Assembly: GCF_005435165.1 (NCBI RefSeq)
Contig: NZ_SGUC01000010.1
Span: 1-64,000, forward strand
Direction: 5' to 3'
Length of the DNA stretch: 64,000 nucleotides
DNA from: Halorubrum sp. GN11_10-6_MGM
Lineage (GTDB): Archaea; Halobacteriota; Halobacteria; Halobacteriales; Haloferacaceae
A model generated the notes under the pieces. The model searched no databases. It saw nothing but the letters and a program-made list of their open reading frames with translations, and was not told where the DNA came from. The position numbers and the translations under genes were made by a program. Positions 41,001-49,477 of the stretch are shown one piece after another; position 1 is the stretch's first letter, and each line of letters begins with the position of its first letter.

Positions 41001-41636
41001 CTACTCGTCGCGGTCGACGCGGACGACGTCGACGAGCGAGTAGACGGGGACGCCGTCGATCTCGTCGTATCCCATCTTGTCGACGAGGACGACGCACGCG
41101 ACCGGTTCGCCGCCCTGCTCGCGGATCGCGTCGATCGACTCGCGCATCGTCGTCCCCGACGTGATGATGTCGTCGACGACGTAGCAGTCGCGGTTCCGGA
41201 TCGCGGCGAAGTTCCGCGAGAACCCCCCGCCGTGCTCGTCGATATCGCCCTCGTCCCACTGGTGTTTCGCGGGGGCGTAGGTGCCCAGATCGGTGTCGAG
41301 CCGGTCCGCGACCGCCGTCGCGAGCGGTGCGCCGGCCTTCTCGACGCCGACCGTCAGATCGACGTCCTCGCCCTGCTTCGCGAGGAGGTCCGCCATCGCG
41401 CTCGCGGCGTAGCCGAGCCGGGTCGAGTCGCGCCCGAGCGCGGACCAGTCGACGTGGATGTCGGCCGACGCCGTCGCGTCCGCGGTCGCCTCGGTCGCCT
41501 CGGTCCCGCCGCCGCGCTCGACCAGCCAACTCGCCGTCTCGCGGGAGACGTTCAGCTCGTCCGCGATCTCTCCCTTCGAGAGCCCTCGCTCCGCGAGCTC
41601 CGCAGCGCTGTCTATCAGGTCGTCAACGTTCTTCAT
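41001..41636 (-). CDS. gfcR: GfcR, PRTase-like transcriptional regulator of sugar catabolism
   Basis: A 211-residue protein combining an N-terminal HTH (about 1-45; 'LSKGEIADELNVSRETASWL') with a type I phosphoribosyltransferase domain (about 70-205) whose PRPP loop reads 'CYVVDDIITSGTTMRESIDA'. It matches haloarchaeal GfcR, known in Haloferax as an activator of glycolytic/gluconeogenic switching, and is often mis-annotated as PyrE. Its ATG lies inside the end of the glucose dehydrogenase gene (14-base overlap), so both are one operon. This suggests that regulator and enzyme are co-expressed and possibly autoregulated. Confidence 0.87.
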   Translation of the reverse strand: MKNVDDLIDSAAELAERGLSKGEIADELNVSRETASWLVERGGGTEATEATADATASADIHVDWSALGRDSTRLGYAASAMADLLAKQGEDVDLTVGVEKAGAPLATAVADRLDTDLGTYAPAKHQWDEGDIDEHGGGFSRNFAAIRNRDCYVVDDIITSGTTMRESIDAIREQGGEPVACVVLVDKMGYDEIDGVPVYSLVDVVRVDRDE

Positions 41637-42693
41637 ACGCGGCGAATTCGACCGCCGTTTTAATAGTCGTGTCGTCATCCGCGAACGCGGCCTCGAAGTC
41701 GTCGAGTCCGTGGACGCCCGTCACGAGATCGTCGAGGAACGACTCCGAGAGCCCCGCGAGCGACTCGACGGCCGACTCGAAGTGGCCGTATCCCGAGTTG
41801 ACGCTGCCGACGAGCGCCTTGTTGTGGAGGACGAACTCGCGGTGGAGCCGCCCGCCGTCGATCTCGAACTCCCAGTCGCCCGGAACGCCGAGCAGCGCGC
41901 CGACGCCGTTGGGCGCGAGCGCCTCGATCGTCTCGAAGGCGTGCGGCGCGTAGCCCGTCGCCTCGAAGACGAGGTCCATCGGCTCGTGCGCGTCGGGGAC
42001 CTCCGGGATCGCCATCTCGTTCGAGTTCACGTACGTCGCCCCCAGCGACTCGATGATGTCGATCGTCGGGTCGGGTCGCTCGCGCCGCCCGAGACAGTAG
42101 ATCCGGTCGAACGCGTCGTCGAGCGTCGCGACCGTCAACAGCCCGAGCGACCCGTTTCCCAACACGAGCGCCGACTCGGGGTCCCAGTTGAACGCCGACC
42201 GGCTGGCGTACGCGTGTTCGATCGCTTTCTCCGCGATCGAGACCGGCTCGACGAGGAATCCCCACTCGGCGAGCGACGGCGGGATCTCGACGAGGAACTC
42301 CGCGGGACTGGTGAAGTACTCCGCCATGAACCCGTGCGCGCCGACGATGCCGCGTTCGTGGTACTCTCCCTCCGGGGCCATGTCGGGTTCGCCGCGCGCG
42401 AAGTACTCGTTGGCGCCGTTCGGCGGTCGACGTACCGTCGGGACGACGACGTCGCCGACCTCGAACGGGGTGTCGTTCGGGTCCTCGATCACGCCGACGG
42501 CCTCGTGGCCCAACACGAGGTGGTCCTCGCCCGCGGGCGCGCCGCCGTGTCCGCCGGCGATGACTTCGTGGTCGGTCCCGTCCACGCCGACCCGAAGGGT
42601 CCGAACCAGCGCCTCGCCGGGCGCTGGCTCCGGTCGCGGCTTCTCTGTCACGACCGGTTCGTCGGCTCCCTCGTAGACGGCAATCGCGTTCAT
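41623..42693 (-). CDS. gdh: Glucose 1-dehydrogenase (medium-chain, zinc)
   Basis: A 356-residue MDR-type enzyme oxidising glucose to gluconolactone, first step of the semi-phosphorylative Entner-Doudoroff pathway of haloarchaea. Residue 38 is Asp ('GVDGTD') and residue 63 His ('LGHEAVGVIED'), the zinc-ligand positions described for Haloferax mediterranei glucose dehydrogenase; the usual Cys ligand is absent as in that enzyme. The nucleotide-binding motif is 'LVLGNGSLGLLTVATL', followed by 'YCLGRRERPD' where the Arg pair fits NADP preference. A promoter palindrome lies 21-49 bases upstream. Confidence 0.9.
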   Translation of the reverse strand: MNAIAVYEGADEPVVTEKPRPEPAPGEALVRTLRVGVDGTDHEVIAGGHGGAPAGEDHLVLGHEAVGVIEDPNDTPFEVGDVVVPTVRRPPNGANEYFARGEPDMAPEGEYHERGIVGAHGFMAEYFTSPAEFLVEIPPSLAEWGFLVEPVSIAEKAIEHAYASRSAFNWDPESALVLGNGSLGLLTVATLDDAFDRIYCLGRRERPDPTIDIIESLGATYVNSNEMAIPEVPDAHEPMDLVFEATGYAPHAFETIEALAPNGVGALLGVPGDWEFEIDGGRLHREFVLHNKALVGSVNSGYGHFESAVESLAGLSESFLDDLVTGVHGLDDFEAAFADDDTTIKTAVEFAAYEER

Positions 42694-42713
42694 ACCTCGA
42701 CTCTAGCGGCCAG

Positions 42714-42742
42714 TACTCAAAAGATTTCTTTTGTTGTGAGTA
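42714..42742 (-). promoter_or_regulatory. Nested palindromes at the glucose dehydrogenase promoter
   Basis: CAAAAGA-TT-TCTTTTG (42718-42733) is a perfect 16-bp palindrome at the position expected for the TATA region. It is framed by TACTC (42714-42718) and GAGTA (42738-42742), themselves inverted repeats. A regulator-binding site (GfcR or a TrmB-type regulator) is inferred, not shown. Confidence 0.5.
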
Positions 42743-42798
42743 AACACGTGCTCCGGATCCCCCGTGGAGTTTTCAGTCGGTCCGGCGTACCGACGACC

Positions 42799-43659
42799 GT
42801 GTGTACCCTGACTCTCGCGTGGCGGGCGTTCGGCGACGCCCCCGTCGCGCTCGCGGCCACTCGCGACGAGGCGCTCGACCGGCCGAGCGAACCGCCGGCG
42901 GTGCGGACCGGCGACGGTGACGACGACGGCGGGAGCGAAGGCGGCGAGGGCGACGACCTCGAAAAAAGCGAAGACGACGAGTCGGGCAACGGTACCGACG
43001 ACCTCGTCCGGTACGTGGCCCCGCGCGACGCCGAGGCCGGCGGGACGTGGATCGGCGTCTCCGAGGGGGGGCTCGTCGTCGCGGTCACGAATCGGTGGCT
43101 CGACGCCGACCGCGAGGGCGAGCGGTCGCGCGGGCTGCTCGTCCGGGACTGCCTGACGGCGCCCTCCGCGGAGGCGGCGGTGCGAGCGGTCGAGCGCGAA
43201 CTCGACAAGCGCGCGTACGACGGGTTCAACCTCGTCCTCGCAGACGACCGCGCCGCGTTCCTGCTGACGTACGACGGCGGCCTCGTCGTGACTCGACTCG
43301 ATCCCGGCGTCCACGTCGTCGGCAACGTCGGCGGCGTGGTCAACGGTGCGGAGCGGTTCGCGGTCCCCGAGCGCCGGCGCGCGTTCGGCGAGGAACGCGC
43401 CGACAGCGCCAGACGGATCGCGGGCGCGCTCGTGCCGGAACCGGGCGAGTCGGGCGCGTCGTGGCTCGATCGCGCGAACGGCGTCCTCGCCGACCACGAG
43501 TACGGCGCCTGTCTCCACGGGGACGAGTTCGGCACGCGGTCGCTCACCCGTATCCGGACCGGCTCGCCCCCCGAGATTGCGTACGCCGACGGCCCGCCCT
43601 GCGAGACGCCGACGGAACGGGTCGGGCTCCCCGAGGAGTTCGCGGTCGGCGACGCCTGA
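42799..43659 (+). CDS. NRDE/TANGO2-family protein
   Basis: A 286-residue NRDE-domain protein. It starts MCTLTLAWRAFGDAPVALAA and then TRDE, with Cys at position 2 as in Ntn-hydrolase-like NRDE members; the Asn of NRDE is Thr. GTG at 42799 is chosen because it puts this Cys next to Met. Other blocks are 'GGTWIGVSEGGLVVAVTNRW', 'YDGFNLVLADDRAAFLLTY' and 'CLHGDEFGTRSLTRIRT'. Eukaryotic TANGO2 is linked to Golgi, lipid or haem handling; the archaeal role is unknown. The acidic insertion at about 38-68 is a haloarchaeal addition. Confidence 0.82.
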   Translation: MCTLTLAWRAFGDAPVALAATRDEALDRPSEPPAVRTGDGDDDGGSEGGEGDDLEKSEDDESGNGTDDLVRYVAPRDAEAGGTWIGVSEGGLVVAVTNRWLDADREGERSRGLLVRDCLTAPSAEAAVRAVERELDKRAYDGFNLVLADDRAAFLLTYDGGLVVTRLDPGVHVVGNVGGVVNGAERFAVPERRRAFGEERADSARRIAGALVPEPGESGASWLDRANGVLADHEYGACLHGDEFGTRSLTRIRTGSPPEIAYADGPPCETPTERVGLPEEFAVGDA

Positions 43660-43753
43660 TCCGAAATACCCGGCCCACGGCGAGATTCCGTGCGGGCCCG
43701 GTGTCTTCGAGAGGCGGAACGAGAGTGGGCCACGGTAGCAAGCAGTCCAGAAC

Positions 43754-43762
43754 GTTATCATC
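43754..43762 (+). promoter_or_regulatory. TATA box of the metallophosphoesterase gene
   Basis: GTTATCATC, centred 26 bases before the ATG at 43784. Confidence 0.5.
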
Positions 43763-43783
43763 CCGGACGCGAACGTCGGGACG

Positions 43784-44668
43784 ATGCGACTCCTCGTCTG
43801 TGGCGATCTCCATCTAAAACCCGCCGCCAGCGACTACGACATCGACGCGGTGTCGGCGCCCGAGGACGTCGACGCCGCGCTCGTCGTCGGCGACCTCACG
43901 CACCGGGCGGGCGACGACGACGCCGAACTGGCGCGCCGGTTTATCGAACGACTCGCGACGGACATCCCGGTCGTCTACGTGCCGGGGAACCACGACCCAG
44001 CGCCGATGCCGGAAGGCGTGGTTGCCCCTGTCCCCGGCGCCACCGCGGAACACCTGAGCGCCCGGACGCTCGGTGACCTCACGGTCGTCGGCTGGGGCTG
44101 CGAGCGCCGGTCGCTCGCGCCGCCGCTCCCGCAGACCGAGTTCGACGCGCTCGACCCCCGAACGTCTCCCCGCGAGGACCGGCGGTACGCCGCCGACCGG
44201 ATCGCCGACGACCTGCTGGACGCGTGCCACCGCGTCGTCGGCGGGTCGGCGTCGATCCGGGACGCCGCGGCGTCGCTGGGGATCGCCGACGGCGAGGCCA
44301 CCGCGTTCCGCCGAGGCGTCGAGACGATCGAGGCGAGGTACGAGCGGCTGTCGGACCGCCTGTGCGGTCGCGCCGACGCGCTGCTCGCGACCCACGTGCC
44401 GCCGTTCGGGACGTCGTTCGACCGCCACCACGCGGTCGGCACGCGAGAGACGGACCGGGAGCTCCTCCACACCGGATCGATCGCGCTCGCGCTCGCGATC
44501 CGGGACCACGACGTGTTCGCCGCGTTCAGCGGCCACTCGCACGCGTTCGGGTACGACCCCGGCGGAGGGAGGGACGGTCGCCCGCACCTGCTCAACCTCG
44601 GCTTCCGCGGTATGGGTGTCGTCTCGCTGGATCCGGCTCGCGGGGAGTTCGCGTTCAGCCGTCTGTGA
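43784..44668 (+). CDS. Calcineurin-like metallophosphoesterase
   Basis: A 294-residue binuclear metallophosphoesterase. Motifs in order: 'LLVCGDLHLKP' (residues 3-13; Asp and His), 'ALVVGDLTHRAGD' (Asp), 'VVYVPGNHDPAPM' (Asn, His), 'LLATHVPPFGTSFDRHH' (His) and 'FSGHSHAFGY' (GHxH). All metal ligands are present. A 60-residue helical insertion (about 140-195) sits before the last His motifs. Substrate unknown (nucleotide or phosphoester). It is a single cytoplasmic domain. Confidence 0.87.
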   Translation: MRLLVCGDLHLKPAASDYDIDAVSAPEDVDAALVVGDLTHRAGDDDAELARRFIERLATDIPVVYVPGNHDPAPMPEGVVAPVPGATAEHLSARTLGDLTVVGWGCERRSLAPPLPQTEFDALDPRTSPREDRRYAADRIADDLLDACHRVVGGSASIRDAAASLGIADGEATAFRRGVETIEARYERLSDRLCGRADALLATHVPPFGTSFDRHHAVGTRETDRELLHTGSIALALAIRDHDVFAAFSGHSHAFGYDPGGGRDGRPHLLNLGFRGMGVVSLDPARGEFAFSRL

Positions 44669-44710
44669 GACGGCGCCGGCGCGGGTGAGGCGAGTGGGAC
44701 CGGAAAGCCA

Positions 44711-44720
44711 GTTTTAAGCG
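44711..44720 (+). promoter_or_regulatory. TATA box of the winged-helix gene
   Basis: GTTTTAAGCG, centred about 27 bases before the ATG at 44742. Confidence 0.5.
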
Positions 44721-44741
44721 ATTCGGGAGGCGTGTGAGACT

Positions 44742-45095
44742 ATGAGCGCGTCCGAAATCGAGTCCGACCTGTCGGCGGACGAGCGCGCCGGCCTCGAACT
44801 CATCCGCGAGACCGGTGGGATCCACCAGAGCGACTTCTGGAAGGAACTCGACGTCTCCTCGCGGAAGGGGAGTCGCGTCGCCGAGGCGTTAGAGGAGTCG
44901 GGACTCATCCAGCGAGAGGACACCGTCTACGACGGCCACAACACCTTCTACTTGGAGCCCGCGCCGCGCGACCTCGACTTCTCGCTGCTGATGGCCGACG
45001 ACATGCTCTCGCCGTTCATCGGCGAGGAGGAGGTCGACCCGCAGGCCGACGCCTTCTCGCAGTGGATGATGAACCTCGCGTACGAGGAGTACTGA
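44742..45095 (+). CDS. Winged-helix (HTH) protein
   Basis: A 117-residue protein. Residues about 12-70 form a winged helix-turn-helix ('AGLELIRETGGIHQSDFWKE' and 'SSRKGSRVAEALEESGLIQR') followed by the wing 'REDTVYDGHNTFYLEPAP'. The remaining helical C-terminus ('DEDFSLLMADDML'-like, ending 'SQWMMNLAYEEY') may dimerise. Such small wHTH proteins act as haloarchaeal regulators or as general DNA-associated factors; the target is unknown. A possible membrane protein gene follows after 45 bases. Confidence 0.75.
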   Translation: MSASEIESDLSADERAGLELIRETGGIHQSDFWKELDVSSRKGSRVAEALEESGLIQREDTVYDGHNTFYLEPAPRDLDFSLLMADDMLSPFIGEEEVDPQADAFSQWMMNLAYEEY

Positions 45096-45140
45096 GCGGT
45101 CGCCCGCGGCCTGTATCCGTTTTCCACCGAATTGGAGTCC

Positions 45141-45506
45141 GTGAAACGCTCCCTCCCGCTCGCCGTCGCCGTCGGCCTCCTCGTCGGCGCCGGCGTCTAC
45201 GCTCTCGTCCCCTCCGTCCCGGCCGCCCTCGCCACGAGCGCCGTCTACGTCGGAGCGGCGTACTTCTACCTCGCACGGGACGTCTCGCTGCTCGCGGCGG
45301 CGCCGCGGTTCGAGGACCGGACCGACCGAATCGGCTACGGACTCGGCCTCTTCGGCGTGAGCGTCGCACCGCTGCTGTTCGCCGAGTACGCCGGCGACGG
45401 CGGCCCCGCGGTCACCGGCTTCGTGGTCGCGTTCTTCGGCGCGGTCGGCTTCCTCACGCTCAGCGGACAGGCACGGCGAAACGACGACCGGACGGGCGGG
45501 GAGTGA
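45141..45506 (+). CDS. Four-helix membrane protein
   Basis: A 121-residue protein with about four hydrophobic segments ('LPLAVAVGLLVGAGVYALV', 'ALATSAVYVGAAYFYLA', 'GLGLFGVSVAPLLFAEYAG', 'VTGFVVAFFGAVGFLTLSG'). It starts with GTG at 45141 (MKRSLPLAVAV); a TTG nine bases upstream is also in frame. Function is unknown. It converges on the antiporter operon. Confidence 0.65.
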   Translation: MKRSLPLAVAVGLLVGAGVYALVPSVPAALATSAVYVGAAYFYLARDVSLLAAAPRFEDRTDRIGYGLGLFGVSVAPLLFAEYAGDGGPAVTGFVVAFFGAVGFLTLSGQARRNDDRTGGE

Positions 45507-45533
45507 TCCGCGCCGGAGCGACGCTGCCGCCGG

Positions 45534-47312
45534 TCAGACCAGCAGGAAGGCGACCAGCGCAACCCCGGCCGCGAGCGTCAGGAATAGCACGCTCCGACCG
45601 ATCCCGGCGCGGATCTCGACGTCGACGCCGGCGCGGGAGAGCGCCTCGCGCGGGTCGGACGCGGTCCGCATCGCCGCGCCCGCGACCGCCATCGTCGCGC
45701 GGTCGACGGCGGCCCACAGCTCCGTGACCCCCCACACCGAGCCGCGGCCGAGGTAGAAGGCGGCCGGGAAGAGCACGCGGTCGACGTCGGGCATCCGGTG
45801 GGCGAGCCAGCCGAGCGGGCGCTTGAGGGTGAAGAAGCCGACGAAGCCGGCGACCAGCAGCGCGGCGCTCTCGGTCAGGTGGCTCTGGCTGTACGGCTTG
45901 AAGTAGACCTCGTCGCTGAGGATGAGGTCCGTGAACGGCATCAGCTCGATCAGCTGCGTGTAGAAGACGCCGAAGAAGACGCAGGCGCCCGCGGCCAGCA
46001 CCATCCCGATCGTCTGGAACGGCGTGGCGTCGTCGGGCGTCAGCGTCGCCGATCCGTGGAAGAACACGTAGTAGCCGAGCTTGATGAACGACATGAACGT
46101 CCCGACCCCGCCGAGGACGAGCAGCCACCAGAGCAGCCCGCCGTCCAGCAGCAGGACGTAGTTGTGGACCTCGTGGGCGGAGTCGAGCACCATCCCCTTC
46201 GAGATGAAGCCGTTGAACCCCGGCACCGCGGTAATGGAGGCCGCGCCGACGAGGTAGACGAAGAAGGTGACGGGCATCACGCGCCAGAGCCCGCCCATCT
46301 CGCGGATGTCCTCGACGCCGGTCCGGTACACCACGACGCCGACCGCCATGAACAGGAGGCTCTTGTAGAGGACGTTGTTGAACAGGTGCGCGAACCCACC
46401 GACGACGGCGAACTCGCCGACGGCGGTGGCGAGCCCGAACCCGGCGAGCATGTAGCCGAGCTGCGCCTGGATGTGGTACGACAGCAGGCGCCGCGGATCG
46501 TACTGGAGCAGCGCGAAGAACGCGCCGTACACCGCCATGAACCCGCCGAGGTAGGCGAGCCACATGCCGCCCTCGGGGAACGCGCGGTACATCACGTACG
46601 CCGCGGTCTTCGTCGTGAACACCGAGAGGAACACCGACGCCGCGACGTGCGGGCGCGGGTAGGTGTCCGGCAGCCAGCTGTGGAGGAAGACGAACCCGCA
46701 GTTGATCCCGATCCCGATCGCCGCCAACACCGTCGCCGCCGGGTGAATGCCGGCCGTCGCCGAGAAGAGGAACGTCTCGGCGTGGACGAAGTGGACGACG
46801 ACGGCGGCGAGCAGGATCGTCCCGCCGGTCCCGTGGAACAGCGCGTAGCGGTAGCCCGCCCGCACCGCCGCACCGCCGTGCTGCCAGACGAGCAGCGTCG
46901 AGGTGACCGCCGTCAGCTCCCAGAAGAAGACCAGCGTGAGCCAGTCGCCGGCGTAGATCGTTCCGAGGGTCGTGGCGACGTACAGCATCGCGAACGCCGT
47001 CATCCACGTCGGCGCCTCGCTGCCGTAGGCGTACAGCACGGCCGCGGTCGCGAGGAAGCCGACGACGACCCCCATCAGCAGCGAGAACTGGTCGACGTTG
47101 AAGAAGACGACGTCGAAGCCGAGGAACGTCGTCGCGAGGTGCGCGCCGGTGCCGCCGTCGCCGAGCAGCACCGCCTGCGCGAACGCGAACGCCGTCGCCA
47201 GCGCGGCGACCGCGTGCCCCGCCCGCCGCGGCAGCGCCAGCACCGCCAGCGCCGCGAACGCGACCAGGACGTACGGCGGAATCGACGCGAGGAGGTCGGT
47301 AGGCACCGTCAC
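45534..47312 (-). CDS. NuoL/NuoM/MrpD-like antiporter subunit, third copy (end of Mrp operon)
   Basis: A 592-residue polytopic membrane protein of the proton-conducting transporter family. About 14 helices carry the conserved Glu ('LVFFWELTAVTSTLLVWQHG', helix 5 type) and the broken-helix Lys/His region ('FLHSWLPDTYPRPHVAASVF', 'HLFNNVLYKSLLFMAVGVVV'), plus 'PGFNGFISKGMV' near helix 12. These residues form the ion path in Mrp antiporters and complex I. It is the last cistron of the operon; its GTG/ATG start overlaps the stop of the preceding gene by four bases. The C-terminal about 110 residues include one further membrane helix. Confidence 0.9.
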   Translation of the reverse strand: MTVPTDLLASIPPYVLVAFAALAVLALPRRAGHAVAALATAFAFAQAVLLGDGGTGAHLATTFLGFDVVFFNVDQFSLLMGVVVGFLATAAVLYAYGSEAPTWMTAFAMLYVATTLGTIYAGDWLTLVFFWELTAVTSTLLVWQHGGAAVRAGYRYALFHGTGGTILLAAVVVHFVHAETFLFSATAGIHPAATVLAAIGIGINCGFVFLHSWLPDTYPRPHVAASVFLSVFTTKTAAYVMYRAFPEGGMWLAYLGGFMAVYGAFFALLQYDPRRLLSYHIQAQLGYMLAGFGLATAVGEFAVVGGFAHLFNNVLYKSLLFMAVGVVVYRTGVEDIREMGGLWRVMPVTFFVYLVGAASITAVPGFNGFISKGMVLDSAHEVHNYVLLLDGGLLWWLLVLGGVGTFMSFIKLGYYVFFHGSATLTPDDATPFQTIGMVLAAGACVFFGVFYTQLIELMPFTDLILSDEVYFKPYSQSHLTESAALLVAGFVGFFTLKRPLGWLAHRMPDVDRVLFPAAFYLGRGSVWGVTELWAAVDRATMAVAGAAMRTASDPREALSRAGVDVEIRAGIGRSVLFLTLAAGVALVAFLLV

Positions 47313-49477
47313 GGGCGCACCACCCCCTCAGGGAGCCGCGTGTCGACGATGAGCTCTATCAGCTCCAGAAAGCCCATCTCGTAGGGGATCACGCCGAGCA
47401 ACACCGCGAGCGTCATCGCGGCGAGGATCGGCCCGAGCGTGAACCACGTCGACTCGCGCCCGCGGAGGGCGGCGAGCCCCGCGATGTGCTCCCAGCCGCC
47501 CGCCGGCGGACCGCCGTGATGGCCGTCGTCGTGCGTGTCGGCGTCGTGCCCGCCGTGCGGGTCGTCGTCGTGGTCGCCGTGCGGATCGTCCGGGCCGCGG
47601 GCCTCGTCGGCGCCGCGGTCCGCTTCGACGGCGGCCGTCGAACTCGCGTCGGTCGAGCTCGCGTCGCCGCGCCCCGGACCGAACGGCACGTCCGCGTCGG
47701 ACGGGCGCTGATCGACCGCGTAGTCGCCCGTGTCGACGCGCTCGACCGGCTCCGAGAAGTCGCGCTCGCTCGCCGCGAAGTCCGGCCGGACGACGCCCTC
47801 CTCGTCGGTCGGGAGGTCGTCGAGGTCGGCGTCCGGCACCGCCGACTCGTCGACGCCGTCGGCGGCGTCGGGCGTCGAGTCGTCGGGTGCCGAGCCGTCC
47901 GCGTCCGCGACGATGTCGTCGACCTCGTCGCCGGATTCATCGTCGTCATCTCCCTTGTCGGGGTCGTCACCTGCGCGGCCACCGTCGGTCGCCGCGTCGC
48001 CGTCTGCGCGGCCACCGTCTGTCGCCGCGACGATCGACCGCGACTCCCCGCCGAGCGGGAAGTCGACGAGGGGTTTCGCGTCGTGGGCGTCCTCCGCCTC
48101 GAAGAAGGCGGTGTAGATCACCGGCCAGAAGTAGGCGATGTTGAGGACGCCGGAGAGGAGGAGCGCGCCGGCGAGGTAGTACGCGACCGGGGTGAAGTTC
48201 ATCCCCATCCGAACCCCGCCGATCAGCATGTAGTACTTGCTGACGAAGCCGGCGAGCAGCGGTATCCCCGCCATCCCCAGCGAGGCGACCGTGAACGCCC
48301 CCATCGTCAGCGGCATCCGCTTGCCGATCCCCGCCATCTGCGAGATGTAGTCGGTGTGGGTCTCGACGTGGATGTTGCCCGCACAGAAGAACAGGGTGAG
48401 CTTCATGAACGCGTGCGCCGGGATGTGGAGCAGCGCGCCCACGAGCCCGTACCAGCCGAACAGCCCCAGCCCGAGGATGATGTAGCTCAGCTGGCTGATC
48501 GTCGAGTAGGCGAGCCGGCGCTTCAGGTGGTCCTTCCGGAGGGCGATGAGCGAGGCCGCGGTGAGCGTGATCGCGCCGATCGTCGAGAGGGCGAGTCCGG
48601 CGGTGAAGCCGAAGGGAAGCGAGAGGTCGAACACCAGCTCTGGGCCGAACACGTCGAGGACGACACGCGAGACGCCGAACGCGCCCGACTTGACGACGGC
48701 GACCGCGTGGAGCAGGCCGGAGACGGGCGTCGGCGCCACCATCGCCTCGGGGAGCCACTGGTGGAGCGGCATGATCCCGGCCTTCACGCCGAACCCGATC
48801 GCGAGCAGGAAGAAGGCGAGCATCGCCAGCCCGGGGTCGGCGTTCGCGAGCTCCGCGATGCCGCCCGCGGTGAAGTCGACGTTGCCGGCGAGCAGGTAGA
48901 CGAGCGCGGTGCCCGCCAACACGAGAACGCCGCCGCCGAACATCGTGTACGCGAGGTACTTGCGGCCGGCCGAGCGCGCCTCGGCCGTCTCGTCGTGCGC
49001 GACGAGCGGGTACGTCGCGATCGACAGCAGCTCGTAGAAGACGAAGATCGTCACGAGGTTGCCGGCGAACGCGATCCCCATCGTCGCGGCCAGCGACACC
49101 GCGAACGCCGCGAAGTACCGGGTCTGGTTGGGCTCGTCGAGGCCGCGCATGTAGCCGATGCTGTAGAAGGAGGTGATTATCCACAGCCCGCTCGCGAGGA
49201 ACGCGAACAGCATGCCGAGCGCGTCCGCCCGCAGGGCGAACTCGATCGGCGCGCCGATCCCGGGGAGGAACGCCCCGGCAGACCACTCGAAGACGCGCCC
49301 GTTGAGCACCGCCGGCAACATCGACGCGACGATGCCGAACTTCGCGAGCGACGCGACGAGCGTCCACCCCTCGCGGACGTTCGGCGAGCGGTGCGACGCG
49401 ACGATGAAAAACGCCGCGACGAACGAGACGAGGACCGCCAGCAGGGGTCGTGGGTCTGAGAGAATGACGTCTGTCAT
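47309..49477 (-). CDS. NuoL/NuoM/MrpD-like antiporter subunit with long acidic/His-rich linker
   Basis: A 722-residue antiporter-like subunit. Residues about 1-490 contain 14 helices with the conserved Glu ('VTIFVFYELLSIATYPLVAH') and the Lys/His path ('GVKAGIMPLHQWLPEAM', 'LLHIPAHAFMKLTLFFCAGN'). Residues about 490-670 are a soluble Asp/Glu/Gly linker including a His/Asp-rich stretch (HGDHDDDPHGGHD, about 629-658). A terminal hydrophobic helix ('LGPILAAMTLAVLLGVIPYE') follows. The family normally ends near residue 500, so the linker is an extra. The ATG at 49477 (MTDVILSDPRP) is used; overlaps with both neighbours are four bases. Confidence 0.88.
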   Translation of the reverse strand: MTDVILSDPRPLLAVLVSFVAAFFIVASHRSPNVREGWTLVASLAKFGIVASMLPAVLNGRVFEWSAGAFLPGIGAPIEFALRADALGMLFAFLASGLWIITSFYSIGYMRGLDEPNQTRYFAAFAVSLAATMGIAFAGNLVTIFVFYELLSIATYPLVAHDETAEARSAGRKYLAYTMFGGGVLVLAGTALVYLLAGNVDFTAGGIAELANADPGLAMLAFFLLAIGFGVKAGIMPLHQWLPEAMVAPTPVSGLLHAVAVVKSGAFGVSRVVLDVFGPELVFDLSLPFGFTAGLALSTIGAITLTAASLIALRKDHLKRRLAYSTISQLSYIILGLGLFGWYGLVGALLHIPAHAFMKLTLFFCAGNIHVETHTDYISQMAGIGKRMPLTMGAFTVASLGMAGIPLLAGFVSKYYMLIGGVRMGMNFTPVAYYLAGALLLSGVLNIAYFWPVIYTAFFEAEDAHDAKPLVDFPLGGESRSIVAATDGGRADGDAATDGGRAGDDPDKGDDDDESGDEVDDIVADADGSAPDDSTPDAADGVDESAVPDADLDDLPTDEEGVVRPDFAASERDFSEPVERVDTGDYAVDQRPSDADVPFGPGRGDASSTDASSTAAVEADRGADEARGPDDPHGDHDDDPHGGHDADTHDDGHHGGPPAGGWEHIAGLAALRGRESTWFTLGPILAAMTLAVLLGVIPYEMGFLELIELIVDTRLPEGVVRP

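Noticed and set aside
41001-41636. Orotate phosphoribosyltransferase (PyrE)
   Set aside because: An N-terminal HTH and the position next to glucose dehydrogenase identify the GfcR regulator.
45798-47384. 528-codon plus-strand open frame
   Set aside because: Antisense of the third antiporter-like subunit; repetitive Glu/Arg/His composition typical of shadow frames.
47486-49459. 657-codon plus-strand open frame opposite an antiporter gene
   Set aside because: Shadow of a protein with clear transmembrane and MrpD-like motifs; the antisense translation is extremely charged and unlike any protein.
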